Part shown: positions 43,986-52,922 of the stretch, in pieces
Layout of the letters: the number at the start of each line of letters is the position of its first letter
Numbering within the stretch: position 1 is the first letter of the stretch
DNA from: Hominimerdicola alba
GTDB lineage: Bacteria; Bacillota; Clostridia; Oscillospirales; Ruminococcaceae
DNA: 64,000 bases
Assembly: GCF_900112155.1 (NCBI RefSeq)
Contig: NZ_FOKQ01000004.1
Span: 1-64,000, forward strand
Direction of reading: 5' to 3'
The notes under the pieces: model-generated
Told to the model about the DNA's origin: nothing
Database searches by the model: none
The model's input: the letters and a program-made list of their open reading frames with translations, nothing else
Program-made: the position numbers and the translations under genes

Positions 43986-44600
43986 ATGGAAAAAGAAAAA
44001 AGTCCAAAGAAAAAACAGCTGATAACAAACTTGATAAGAATAGCTCTTCTGCTACTGGTATTTTTCGGGGCTTTAATATACCCTTGCTATCATTTCATGA
44101 AACAAACCCACAAAGACTGGGACACTTTCAATGATAAACGCATAGCCGAAGTTGAGAAGCGCCTTGACATGACTATTCCGTCGGGTGCCGAACCTTTAAA
44201 GTTTAATTGGTCTACCGGTGCAGGAGATGTCCAAGCAAGGCTGATAGTCGGCGGTATAAGCGATCCCGAAGAATTTATCGAAAAGGCATTTCCGGAGATC
44301 GAGGTAAAAGAGCTTTCTGCTGATGAGAACCTGGCTGACGTACTGGACGCACTAAATGAAAGCACGCCCGAAAATGAAAAGAGCGGAGAACTGCTAAAAG
44401 TCCCGACCGATAATAAAAGCTTCGGTGATATTAAAAGCGAGCTGGAAGAATCAGCTTCAAAGTTGGGATACAGCATTGAATTTACCGAGGTATATGACCG
44501 TTTTTACCCTGACAGGATCCGGGGTATGTATTATTATTACATCGGCTTTGGCAAGGCTGATGACGGATATTATGCCAAGATATTATATTATACATTATAA
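43986..44600 (+). CDS. Single-TM protein, paralogue B2
   Basis: This 204-residue paralogue of B1 has a basic start (KEKSPKKKQ) and one helix (about 18-38). It shares HKDWDTFNDKRIAEVEKRLD and VGGISDPEEFIEKAFPEIEV with B1. About 25 extra residues, rich in glutamate and asparagine, are inserted in the middle. It lies 41 bases before speE. Confidence 0.68.
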   Translation: MEKEKSPKKKQLITNLIRIALLLLVFFGALIYPCYHFMKQTHKDWDTFNDKRIAEVEKRLDMTIPSGAEPLKFNWSTGAGDVQARLIVGGISDPEEFIEKAFPEIEVKELSADENLADVLDALNESTPENEKSGELLKVPTDNKSFGDIKSELEESASKLGYSIEFTEVYDRFYPDRIRGMYYYYIGFGKADDGYYAKILYYTL

Positions 44601-44641
44601 TTACTAACAGTTGAAAAGTTAAATAGAAGAGAGGGAACACC

Positions 44642-45490
44642 ATGGATCTTTGGTTTACTGAAAAGCATACGGACGATGTTAATTTTACTATAAAGGTAAA
44701 GAAACAGCTCTACTCGGGCAAGAGCTATTATCAGGAGATAGATGTCTTCGATACCTACGAATTCGGGCGGGTGCTGGTGCTTGACGGCTTCATCATGCTG
44801 ACCGAAAAGGACGAGTATATCTATCACGAGATGGTAACAGCCGTGCCTATGGCTGTGAATCCCGATATCAAGAATGTACTGGTCATCGGTGCGGGCGACG
44901 GCGGAACTATCCGCGAGCTGACCCGCTATGAATCCATCACAAATATCGATATGGTGGAGATAGACGAGCAGGTGGTGGAAGTCTGCAAGGAGTATCTCCC
45001 ACAGACAGCCTGCAAGTTCGATGACCCCAGAGTACACCTGTTTTTTGAGGACGGTCTGAAATACGTCCGCCGAAAGAGCAGTGAATATGACCTTATCATA
45101 GTTGATTCCACCGACCCATTCGGCCCCGGCGAGGGTCTTTTCACAAAGGAGTTCTACGGCAACTGCTTCAAGGCGCTGACGGACGACGGCATACTGATAA
45201 ATCAGCATGAGAGCACCTACTATGACAGCTATGTTGATATGGTGACCCGCACCCACAAGCGCATCGGCGCAAACTTCCCTGTTTCGATGGTATATCAAGC
45301 GCACATACCCACATACCCCTCGGGGCACTGGCTTTTCGGCTTTGCATCGAAGAACCTGCACCCCGTATACGACCTCAAAGCCGACCGCTGGAAAGAGTTC
45401 GGCATAAAGACCCGCTACTACAACACCGACCTGCACAAAGGCTGTTTCGCACTGCCCAATGATGTGCTGGAGATACTGGAGAATTCGTAA
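44642..45490 (+). CDS. speE: Spermidine synthase
   Basis: The 282-residue aminopropyltransferase converts putrescine to spermidine with decarboxylated S-adenosylmethionine. It shows the N-terminal beta domain (YQEIDVFDTYEFGRVLVLDG), the nucleotide loop VLVIGAGDGGTIREL and the acidic ribose-binding MVEIDEQVVE. The catalytic segment IIVDSTDPFGPGEGLF is typical of bacterial SpeE. GAGAGGGAA precedes ATG 44642. It is fed by speD upstream and, through putrescine, by agmatinase. Confidence 0.95.
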   Translation: MDLWFTEKHTDDVNFTIKVKKQLYSGKSYYQEIDVFDTYEFGRVLVLDGFIMLTEKDEYIYHEMVTAVPMAVNPDIKNVLVIGAGDGGTIRELTRYESITNIDMVEIDEQVVEVCKEYLPQTACKFDDPRVHLFFEDGLKYVRRKSSEYDLIIVDSTDPFGPGEGLFTKEFYGNCFKALTDDGILINQHESTYYDSYVDMVTRTHKRIGANFPVSMVYQAHIPTYPSGHWLFGFASKNLHPVYDLKADRWKEFGIKTRYYNTDLHKGCFALPNDVLEILENS

Positions 45491-45556
45491 CAACGGGAGT
45501 TTTAGACCAGGCACTTTTTTAGAATTATTACAGTATCATTTAATTGGAGAATAACC

Positions 45557-46258
45557 ATGTATTATTTTTTATTTGATAATCATAATTCAAGAAATCAGGC
45601 GATAGATTGTGCTAACGATTATGACAGAGAAATCTGCGATAACTGCGGTGCTATACACATAAGATACAAAGGCATATTTAAATTCAAGATAATGGGAAAG
45701 CTTTATGATTATTATACCTATATCGGTATGCCCGTTATATCTGAAAAATTTTTGAATATTCTTAGGGAAAATGGATTCACAGGTTATGAAGTCAGTGAGA
45801 CAGCTCCACGCTACGGCACTGTAACAACAGTAGGTGACCCGATAAAGGAGAAGTATTATAGCCTAACGGTTACAGGCAGATGTGGACCTATATGTGATAT
45901 GAATGGTGAACCTTTTCCTTATTGCAAAAAATGCAAATACAAAATGGATAGTATTGGACTTATTGCAACTGGCGTTTCTATTGCTCCTGATGCATACGAT
46001 GGCAGTGACTTGTTTGCGTTTGACAGTTTGTACAATATTCCTATTATTTCAGAAAAAGTTAAGAACGTACTTATAAAAAGCAAACTGACTAATCTCAGGT
46101 TTGTTCCCTTAACAGAATACATATACGATGCAAAGATAACTAAAGAGCATGCTATAAGAAGGATAAAAAAAGGAGTTGCCTATCCCGAACTCATTGAAGC
46201 TTGGCTTAAATACGGCGTGCTGACTGAGCAGGAACTGAATGAGCAGCTAAATAAATGA
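45557..46258 (+). CDS. Hypothetical protein with CxxC motifs, Imm11-like layout
   Basis: The 233-residue soluble protein has C-D-N-C near residue 30 and C-K-K-C near residue 128, which may bind zinc. Two similar segments (PVISEKFLNILRENGFTGYE and PIISEKVKNVLIKSKLTNLR) form an internal repeat like that in Imm11/DUF1629 immunity proteins. A tail with IRRIKKGVAYPELIEAW follows. GGAG is present before ATG 45557. The AT-rich composition differs from speE and speB on both sides, which suggests insertion into the polyamine cluster. Confidence 0.6.
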   Translation: MYYFLFDNHNSRNQAIDCANDYDREICDNCGAIHIRYKGIFKFKIMGKLYDYYTYIGMPVISEKFLNILRENGFTGYEVSETAPRYGTVTTVGDPIKEKYYSLTVTGRCGPICDMNGEPFPYCKKCKYKMDSIGLIATGVSIAPDAYDGSDLFAFDSLYNIPIISEKVKNVLIKSKLTNLRFVPLTEYIYDAKITKEHAIRRIKKGVAYPELIEAWLKYGVLTEQELNEQLNK

Positions 46259-46353
46259 AAATAAAAGTTGTGAGATAAATTCTGACCTATCTTGTGAACC
46301 CTTTTATAAAGCAAGTTTTAAACACCCACGTCTATACCGAAAGGAGAATAATA

Positions 46354-47208
46354 ATGTTAGAGAAAAATGTACAGACTTTCATCGCCTGCGACTGCGAGTA
46401 CGATGAAGCAAAGATAGTAATGTTCGGCGCACCTTTTGACAGCACCACTTCATTCCGCCCGGGAACGAGGTTTGCAAGCCAGGCGATGAGGAGCGAGAGC
46501 TTCGGCATTGAGACTTTCTCGGTGTACCAGATGAAGGATATGCTGGATATAAAGGTATTCGACAGCGGCGACCTTGAACTGCCTTTCGGCTCACCCGAAA
46601 GAGCACTTGACGATATCAAGGAAAGAACTGCCACCATACTTGCAGACGGCAAGATACCATGCATGATAGGCGGCGAACATCTTGTTACCCTTGGTGCTGT
46701 AAGAGCCTGCGCTGAGAAGTATCCCGACCTGCACGTTATACAGTTCGATGCCCACGCAGACCTCCGCGAGGATTATCTGGGTGTGAAGCTTTCTCATGCC
46801 TGCGTGATGCGCCGCTGTCAGGAGATACTTGGCGACGGCAGACTCTTCCAGTTCGGCATACGCAGTGCCGATAAGAGCGAAGTTGAATTCGTTATGCAGG
46901 AGCACACTTCCCTGAACCTTTTCGACTTCCGCACTCTCCGCGAAGTCGCTGGATATATCGGCAATGCGCCTGTATACTTCACCCTTGATATGGACGTTCT
47001 CGACCCCTCGGAATTCCCCGGCACAGGCACCCCTGAGGCTGGCGGTGTGCGTTTCGATGAACTGCTGGACGCTATCGAAGTGCTTTCCGAGCTGAATATC
47101 GTGGGCTTTGATATGAACGAGCTTTCACCTGCATACGACCCCAGCGGAAGAAGCACAGCCCTCGCCTGCAAGACCATGCGCGAGATGCTTCTGAGGTTCC
47201 ACGGGTAA
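46354..47208 (+). CDS. speB: Agmatinase
   Basis: The 284-residue manganese ureohydrolase releases urea from agmatine to give putrescine. The metal ligands are visible in IGGEH (H109), FDAHADLR (D132, H134, D136) and LDMDVLDP (D212, D214). The length suits bacterial agmatinases. AAAGGAG lies 7 bases before ATG 46354, so the longer in-frame start at 46294 is rejected. With SpeA it completes arginine to putrescine, which SpeE extends to spermidine. Confidence 0.93.
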   Translation: MLEKNVQTFIACDCEYDEAKIVMFGAPFDSTTSFRPGTRFASQAMRSESFGIETFSVYQMKDMLDIKVFDSGDLELPFGSPERALDDIKERTATILADGKIPCMIGGEHLVTLGAVRACAEKYPDLHVIQFDAHADLREDYLGVKLSHACVMRRCQEILGDGRLFQFGIRSADKSEVEFVMQEHTSLNLFDFRTLREVAGYIGNAPVYFTLDMDVLDPSEFPGTGTPEAGGVRFDELLDAIEVLSELNIVGFDMNELSPAYDPSGRSTALACKTMREMLLRFHG

Positions 47209-47306
47209 GTAAAATTCAGGATATCCCTTGGGCGGGCGGTTGACAGCAGAGACTGTCTGTGTTATCATGGGTTTAAGGTCAGTACGGCGAAAGCCTTGGA
47301 GGGTAT

Positions 47307-47792
47307 ATGGAATTTGAGAAAAAGCCCGCGGCTGCTTATCTTGTTAGAGATGAGATAGAGAAAGTCCGCAGGGAAAAGGGCATAGCCCCGGATAGGTTCC
47401 GAGAGTTCGCAAAATCGGGCTGGAAGGACATCATCACAAAATTCTGCTATACATTCCTCGATATGAAAAAACAGCGCGTGAGCAGTCTTGCGTACAGCTG
47501 GCTCAATTTCAGGGTCGGACTTGCCCACAGTGAGCCGCTGAGATGCGGGGCTGACGAATTCGCCTATTTTTCGCAGGTACGAGAACTTATACCCCAAGAG
47601 GACAGGGACAGCAAACTGTTTCTGATACTCTCGGAAGGCTGGGTATATGAGGGCTATGCCGAGGAGATATTCTTGGTTCTGTCCGAGATATTCCATCTGG
47701 AAGATGCTTACATAGTATCACCAAAGTTTCGCTGGGTGATATGCCACTGCGATGACGGCGAATGTGCCGTGTTTTCCGCCGTAAAGGACTGA
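47307..47792 (+). CDS. Hypothetical protein, 161 residues
   Basis: This soluble protein has two cysteine/histidine-rich points (ICHCDDGECAVF at the end) and no recognised family. GGAGG precedes ATG 47307. The N-terminal half is helical and charged. Its place between speB and a methyltransferase gene gives no clear hint. Confidence 0.6.
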   Translation: MEFEKKPAAAYLVRDEIEKVRREKGIAPDRFREFAKSGWKDIITKFCYTFLDMKKQRVSSLAYSWLNFRVGLAHSEPLRCGADEFAYFSQVRELIPQEDRDSKLFLILSEGWVYEGYAEEIFLVLSEIFHLEDAYIVSPKFRWVICHCDDGECAVFSAVKD

Positions 47793-48011
47793 CCGAAAGG
47801 CAACACCGCACAGCCATCTGCTTGCAGACCTTGTGCAAAGCGCACATACATTGCTGCGTATGTTTATGAAAGATCACACCATATAAATCCTCCTCTGAAA
47901 CGTATATAATATGTGAGCGGCAAAGCGCCGTGAATTGAAAATACTATCAGGGAGGGAACGGCTGTGAAACAGTTAGCGGTATCGCCTTAATAATTCTAAC
48001 GGGGTGATATT
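47793..48011. other. Intergenic region, no gene seen
   Basis: These 219 bases hold a possible -10 (TATAAT near 47904) and GGGAGGG sequences, but no supported gene or known RNA. Confidence 0.4.
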
Positions 48012-48683
48012 ATGGACAGAAAACTGATGATGAGCGCAGTGACAAAATTCCTCATAGGACTGGTGATGCTGGGTCTGCTGATATTCCTGCCTGCGGGGAC
48101 GATGGCTTTTGCACAGGGCTGGATATTCATGGCAGTGCTTTTCGTGCCGATGTTCTTCATCGGTGTGGTGCTTGCCTTGAAAAGTCCCGAACTGCTGAGA
48201 AAACGCCTTAACAGCAAGGAACAGGAGACCACCCAGAAAGGCGTGGTAATATCCAGTATGCTGATGTTCTTAGGCGGCTTCATCACGGCGGGGCTGAGTT
48301 TCCGCTTCGGCTGGCTGAGGCTCCCCATGTGGGTGAGCATTACGGCGGCGGTGATATTCCTTATAGGATATGCCATGTATGCCGAGGTTCTCCGCGAGAA
48401 CGAGTATCTCTCACGCACGGTGGAAGTTCAGGAGGAACAGAAAGTCATCGATACAGGGCTTTACGGAGTGATACGTCACCCCATGTACACTGCGACTATT
48501 CTGATGTTCTGCTCGGCACCCCTGGTGCTGGGCTCGGTGATATCCTTTGTGATATTTCTCGCCTACCCCGTTATAATCGTAACAAGGATAGGCAACGAGG
48601 AAAAAGTCCTTGAACAGGGGCTCAAAGGGTATTCAGACTACAAGAAGAAAGTTAGGTACAGGCTTATGCCTTTTGTGTGGTGA
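48012..48683 (+). CDS. Isoprenylcysteine carboxyl methyltransferase family membrane protein
   Basis: The 223-residue protein has five or so membrane segments and the family signature GLYGVIRHPMYTA. NEEKVLEQGLKGYSDYKKKVRYRLMPFVW follows at the C-terminus, where the S-adenosylmethionine site forms. Bacterial members methylate small lipids or carboxyl groups on the membrane; the substrate is unknown. GGGGTGA precedes ATG 48012. The next gene follows after 6 bases. Confidence 0.85.
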   Translation: MDRKLMMSAVTKFLIGLVMLGLLIFLPAGTMAFAQGWIFMAVLFVPMFFIGVVLALKSPELLRKRLNSKEQETTQKGVVISSMLMFLGGFITAGLSFRFGWLRLPMWVSITAAVIFLIGYAMYAEVLRENEYLSRTVEVQEEQKVIDTGLYGVIRHPMYTATILMFCSAPLVLGSVISFVIFLAYPVIIVTRIGNEEKVLEQGLKGYSDYKKKVRYRLMPFVW

Positions 48684-48689
48684 ATTACT

Positions 48690-49436
48690 ATGAAAGAAAA
48701 AATAATTTCTGTTTTAAAAAAGATATATGTGCTGATGATAATACTGAGCATATTAGGTGCTGTTTATATTGTCAAGCATATCGTTCGAACCCCTCCTAAT
48801 AAAGGAGATATCATGAAAATAGAATTCAGCGGTGCGCCCGAGGGAACAGTATACGCAGATATTCTCGGTAAGATAGACAGCACTGATGAAAGCTATTCCG
48901 TTTTCAATTTTATTCCAAATAAACCCCTTGCCGACCAAACTCTGGTCGTTGACAGGGTTCCGATGGAAATAGATGAAAACAGCGAAATAGCCAGGTATAA
49001 CGAGGACGGTTATATGTCACTGTCCATCCATTCAACAGATCTGGAATACTTCGATCTGGACGGAAGTGACAGTTATCGTCTTTATCTGAATTGTTCTGCT
49101 AAAAACTTATATAAAAAATACGGCAAATTCAGGATCGCTTATGTAGGCGAACACGGTGAGGTGCTTGGTGTGACGAAGAAAACATCAAACGCCTATGATA
49201 TTCATGAAGGGTATGCTGTCAGCACTGATGGTAAGAAGGCAAAGTTTATTTACGATGATTTCTCACCATTGTATTATGTGTCATTTTACATTATTATCAT
49301 CACGATAGCAGTAACGGTAATCGTTATACCTGTGATGATCATCGTGCATATCAATGATAAGATAAGCTGGAAGATGTGGGTCAGGGAAGAGCTGAATAAA
49401 AATTCAGGCAGCAAGGACGATGCTGATAATACTTAA
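48690..49436 (+). CDS. Membrane protein of unknown function (248 residues)
   Basis: It has one N-terminal helix (about residues 9-28), an outer domain of about 170 residues and a second helix (about 200-222) before a charged tail. No motif is recognised. It is probably cotranscribed with the methyltransferase gene. Confidence 0.65.
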   Translation: MKEKIISVLKKIYVLMIILSILGAVYIVKHIVRTPPNKGDIMKIEFSGAPEGTVYADILGKIDSTDESYSVFNFIPNKPLADQTLVVDRVPMEIDENSEIARYNEDGYMSLSIHSTDLEYFDLDGSDSYRLYLNCSAKNLYKKYGKFRIAYVGEHGEVLGVTKKTSNAYDIHEGYAVSTDGKKAKFIYDDFSPLYYVSFYIIIITIAVTVIVIPVMIIVHINDKISWKMWVREELNKNSGSKDDADNT

Positions 49437-49498
49437 ATAGATATGCGGATCTATCCGCTTTACCAATAAAAATTTAAAACCGAAAGGAAGATGTTAAA

Positions 49499-50701
49499 AT
49501 GTCAAGAGCTTTGATAATAGGTGCAGGAGGAGTAGCAGGTGTTGTTATACACAAGTGCTGCCAGAACAGTGAGGTGTTCACCGATATCTGTATCGCCAGC
49601 AGGACAAAGTCCAAGTGCGACAAGTTCAAGGAGGAGCTTCAGGGCAAGACCAAGACAAATATCACTACCGCACAGGTAAACGCTGATAACGTTCCCGAGC
49701 TGGTGGCGCTGATGAAGGAGTACAAGCCCGATATCTGTATCAACGTGGCTCTCCCTTATCAGGATCTGCATATAATGGACGCTTGCCTTGAATGCAAGGT
49801 GGACTATCTGGATACCGCAAACTACGAGCCTGAGGATACTGCTAAGTTTGAATACAGCTGGCAGTGGGCTTACCGCGAGAGATTCGAGAAAGCAGGCATC
49901 ACCGCTGTGCTGGGTTCGGGCTTCGACCCCGGTGTTACAGGGGTATTCTGCGCTTATGCACAGAAGCACTACTTCGATGAGATAAACTATATCGATATCC
50001 TGGACTGCAACGGCGGCGACCACGGCTATCCCTTTGCTACCAACTTCAACCCCGAGATCAACATCCGTGAGGTAAGCGCAAAGGGCAGCTACATTCAGGA
50101 CGGCAAGTGGGTAGAAACTGAGCCTATGGAGATCAAGAGAGTATACAACTTCGATCAGGTGGGCGAAAAGGATATGTACCTGCTGCACCACGAAGAACTG
50201 GAATCCCTCGCACTGAATATCAGGGGCATCAAGAGGATACGTTTCTTCATGACCTTCGGTCAGAGCTACCTGACACACCTGAAGTGTCTGGAGAATGTTG
50301 GTATGACTTCCATCGAGCCTATCATGTACGAGGGCAAGGAGATAGTACCTCTCCAGTTCCTGAAGGCTGTACTGCCTGATCCTGCAAGCCTTGGCCCCAG
50401 AACTAAGGGCAAGACCAATATCGGCTGTATCTTCCAGGGCAAGAAAGATGGTCAGGACAAGACCTACTATGTATACAACGTATGCGACCATCAGGAGTGC
50501 TACAAGGAAGTTGGCTCACAGGCTATATCCTACACCACAGGCGTACCCGCAATGATAGGCGCTATGATGGTGCTGACAGGCAAGTGGAAGAAGCCCGGCG
50601 TATACAACGTTGAGGAATTCGATCCCGATCCTTTCATGGAAGCACTGAACAAGTGGGGTCTGCCTTGGACAGAGAATTTCAATCCTGTACTCGTGGACTA
50701 A
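49499..50701 (+). CDS. Carboxynorspermidine dehydrogenase (saccharopine dehydrogenase family)
   Basis: The 400-residue protein has an N-terminal Rossmann loop (ALIIGAGGVAGVVIH) and the family segment VALPYQDLHIMDACLECKVDYLDTANYE. GSGFDPGVTGVFCAYA follows, and ISYTTGVPAMIGAMMV closes the catalytic domain. These match carboxynorspermidine synthases, which reductively join a diamine with aspartate semialdehyde. The usual partner, carboxynorspermidine decarboxylase (NspC), is not in this window. Its presence beside SpeD and SpeE is unexpected because the two routes are alternatives. AAAGGAAG precedes ATG 49499. Confidence 0.88.
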   Translation: MSRALIIGAGGVAGVVIHKCCQNSEVFTDICIASRTKSKCDKFKEELQGKTKTNITTAQVNADNVPELVALMKEYKPDICINVALPYQDLHIMDACLECKVDYLDTANYEPEDTAKFEYSWQWAYRERFEKAGITAVLGSGFDPGVTGVFCAYAQKHYFDEINYIDILDCNGGDHGYPFATNFNPEINIREVSAKGSYIQDGKWVETEPMEIKRVYNFDQVGEKDMYLLHHEELESLALNIRGIKRIRFFMTFGQSYLTHLKCLENVGMTSIEPIMYEGKEIVPLQFLKAVLPDPASLGPRTKGKTNIGCIFQGKKDGQDKTYYVYNVCDHQECYKEVGSQAISYTTGVPAMIGAMMVLTGKWKKPGVYNVEEFDPDPFMEALNKWGLPWTENFNPVLVD

Positions 50702-50778
50702 TTCATAATTAAAGTGAGTCGCTTATACGTTGTTTGAGATCAATCATTTTGCAGACGTAAAAAAGATGGTTGGTGGTA

Positions 50779-50811
50779 TTTTCTTCCCCCGCCTGCGGCG
50801 GGGGAAGAAAA
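50779..50811. terminator. Perfect 15-bp hairpin, MITE-like centre or terminator
   Basis: TTTTCTTCCCCCGCC pairs perfectly with GGCGGGGGAAGAAAA around TGC. It resembles the hairpin in the middle of the MITE-like element at 35089-35233 (GCCTGCGGC tip), and GGCGTGTCAAGGGA follows where the MITE end would be. It may be a decayed MITE now serving as a bidirectional terminator. Confidence 0.6.
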
Positions 50812-50862
50812 CACCTTGCTAAATAACGGCGTGTCAAGGGACTGCTTTTGGGGTTCAAAACT

Positions 50863-51177
50863 ATGGATTTTATAAATAGATATTTACCAATACTTAGCGA
50901 GCTGACTGAGTCTGATACGGTGATAATATTCGTTATCGGAGCAGGGTTGGGGTTTTTGTTCGGCTTTCTGTTTAAAGACATCAGACACAGGAATCGCGCG
51001 TTGATCTCCTGCGCGGCGGCATATGCCCTTTGTGAGATAATAGCCGATATTCCTATGCGTGCGAACTTTTTATTGGAGATCATTCTGCTGTTCATCGGAA
51101 CAGCGGCGTTGGGGGCTTTGGCGGGGATAGCTCTGAATCTCCCTGTTTATATGCTTCTGGCTAAGAAAAAAACATAA
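50863..51177 (+). CDS. Small membrane protein, paralogue flanking the LRR array (left)
   Basis: The 104-residue protein starts MDFINRYLPILSELTESDTV. It has three predicted helices with the block VIGAGLGFLFGFLFKD and, near the end, LLFIGTAALGALAGIALNLPVY. The gene at 54717 encodes a clear paralogue. ATG 50863 is preferred to the upstream TTG. The function is unknown. Confidence 0.65.
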   Translation: MDFINRYLPILSELTESDTVIIFVIGAGLGFLFGFLFKDIRHRNRALISCAAAYALCEIIADIPMRANFLLEIILLFIGTAALGALAGIALNLPVYMLLAKKKT

Positions 51178-51228
51178 TATTATCGGGCGGCAGTGGGTCG
51201 CCCGATAGCTTTACGGAGATGATAATGT

Positions 51229-52089
51229 TTGATACAAAATGTTGACGTGGCAGCAGAAACGCCGCCACGCAAGAAGAAAATCAGGCATATAGTGGCTGCG
51301 GTCTTGCTTGGGATCATCGTGATCTATATAGTATCGGGAGCGCTGTTCTGGAAGATAGGTATGCCCGCATTTATGTTTGGATATGAGAAAAACGACAACG
51401 GCGGCATAACCATCACCAATTACTACGGACCTTATCTGCACGTACATATACCCGACAAGATAGACGGGCTTGATGTTACGGAGATAGGGTTTGAAGCTTT
51501 CGGTCCCAAGTTAAGTCCACATAGCGCCAAAGATAAATTTAAGAGTTTGGTATGCCGAAATATCCGTGAGGTAAGATTACCTGATACCGTGGAAAAAATT
51601 GACTTGCTTGCATTTGGAGGGTGTAATAACCTTACTGATGTAAATATACCAAGTTCACTGCGTGAGTTAGGCGGTAATATTTTTATGGATACAAAAATAA
51701 AAGAGATAGAACTGCCGGAAGGAATGACCAAAATAGATTTTCACGCATTTTTAGGTTCAAGTTCTCTTGAAAAGGTCACACTGCCCGACAGCATTGAGGC
51801 AATTGATTGTGCTGCTTTTGCAGATTGCAATAATCTCAAGGAAATAAATTTGCCTGACGGGCTGAAAATAGTCAGCGCATATGCATTTGATAGAACCGCG
51901 CTTTCCAAGGTCACGCTGCCTGACAGCGTTGAAGAGATAGATTATTTAGCTTTTGCAGATTGCAAAAATCTCAAAGAAATAAATGTGCCTGAAGGGCTGA
52001 AAAAGATCTACTCAAATGCATTTTTAAGAAGCGGGCTTTCCGCTGAACAAAAGCAGGCATTTTTCGATAAGGCAGAAGAGGTCAAGTAA
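51229..52089 (+). CDS. LRR_5 (BspA-like) membrane protein 1
   Basis: The 286-residue protein has a basic N-terminus and one membrane helix (about 19-40). It shares the constant segment W-K-I-G-M-P-A-F-M-F-G-Y-E-K-N with three downstream genes. LRR_5 repeats of about 23 residues follow, such as LEKVTLPDSIEAIDCAAFAD and LKEINLPDGLKIVSAYAFD. The ATG at 51225, in the place homologous to the other genes, is now out of frame. Translation must start at TTG 51229 after GGAG. BspA-like proteins often bind host or surface ligands. Confidence 0.75.
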   Translation: MIQNVDVAAETPPRKKKIRHIVAAVLLGIIVIYIVSGALFWKIGMPAFMFGYEKNDNGGITITNYYGPYLHVHIPDKIDGLDVTEIGFEAFGPKLSPHSAKDKFKSLVCRNIREVRLPDTVEKIDLLAFGGCNNLTDVNIPSSLRELGGNIFMDTKIKEIELPEGMTKIDFHAFLGSSSLEKVTLPDSIEAIDCAAFADCNNLKEINLPDGLKIVSAYAFDRTALSKVTLPDSVEEIDYLAFADCKNLKEINVPEGLKKIYSNAFLRSGLSAEQKQAFFDKAEEVK

Positions 52090-52143
52090 GCATAACGGAT
52101 TCGGGCGGCTTGCCGCACGAAGATTTTAAGGAGATAATACAGT

Positions 52144-52863
52144 ATGACACTAAATGAAGAAGAACAAAAGGCTGCGGCACGTCCAAAGAAAAAAATCGGG
52201 TTTATAGTGGCTGCGATATTGCTTTTGCTTATCGCGGTCTATGCCATTCTGGGCGCGGTGTTCTGGAAGATAGGTATGCCCGCATTTATGTTTGGATATG
52301 AGAAAAACGACAAGGGCGGCATAACCATCACCAATTACTACGGTACTTATCTGCACGTACATATACCAGACAAGATAGACGGGCTTGAAGTAACGGAGAT
52401 AGGGCATGGTTCTATCGGCGATACAAATGATAAAAACAAATCTGCCTTTCAGCTATTTATAAGTAAAAATATCCGTGAGGTCAGATTACCTGATACCGTG
52501 GTTTAAATTGACTGGTTTGCCTTTAGTTGGTGTTATAAACTTACCAATGTAAATATGCCAAGCTCATTGCGTGAATTAAGCGCAGGCGCTTTTGCCAATA
52601 CTAGTATAAAAGAGATCGAACTTCCGGAAGGAATGACAAAAATAGATGATTTCGCATTTGCTTTTTCATATCAACTGGAAAAGGTCACACTGCCTGACAG
52701 CATTGAGGAGATAGATGAAGGTGCTTTTTATAGTTGCCCAAAACTCAAAGAAATAAATGTGCCTGAAGGGCTGAAAAAGATCAGATCAAATGCATTTGTT
52801 AAAAGCGGGCTTTCCGATGAGCAAAAGCAGGCATTTTTCGATAAGGCAGAAGAGGTCAAGTAA
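52144..52863 (+). pseudogene. LRR_5 membrane protein 2, interrupted by a nonsense codon
   Basis: The reading frame matches the neighbouring array members. It has the same start after AAGGAGA, the membrane helix and the W-K-I-G-M-P-A-F-M-F-G segment. At 52504-52506 a TAA follows DTVV, where the paralogues read D-T-V-E-K-I. The repeats continue in the same frame to TAA 52861-52863. One codon thus splits it into 120 residues, without complete repeats, and an untranslated tail. Confidence 0.8.
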
Positions 52864-52922
52864 GCATAACGGTCATTCGCTGAGGCGGCTTGCCGCACGA
52901 AGATTTAAGGAGATCATACAGT

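Noticed and set aside
44588-45514. Open frame of 308 codons on the minus strand across speE
   Set aside because: It covers speE in antisense and shows no motif; speE is certain.
49502-50491. Open frame of 329 codons antisense to the carboxynorspermidine dehydrogenase gene
   Set aside because: No ribosome site or recognisable protein; the plus-strand gene has full family motifs.
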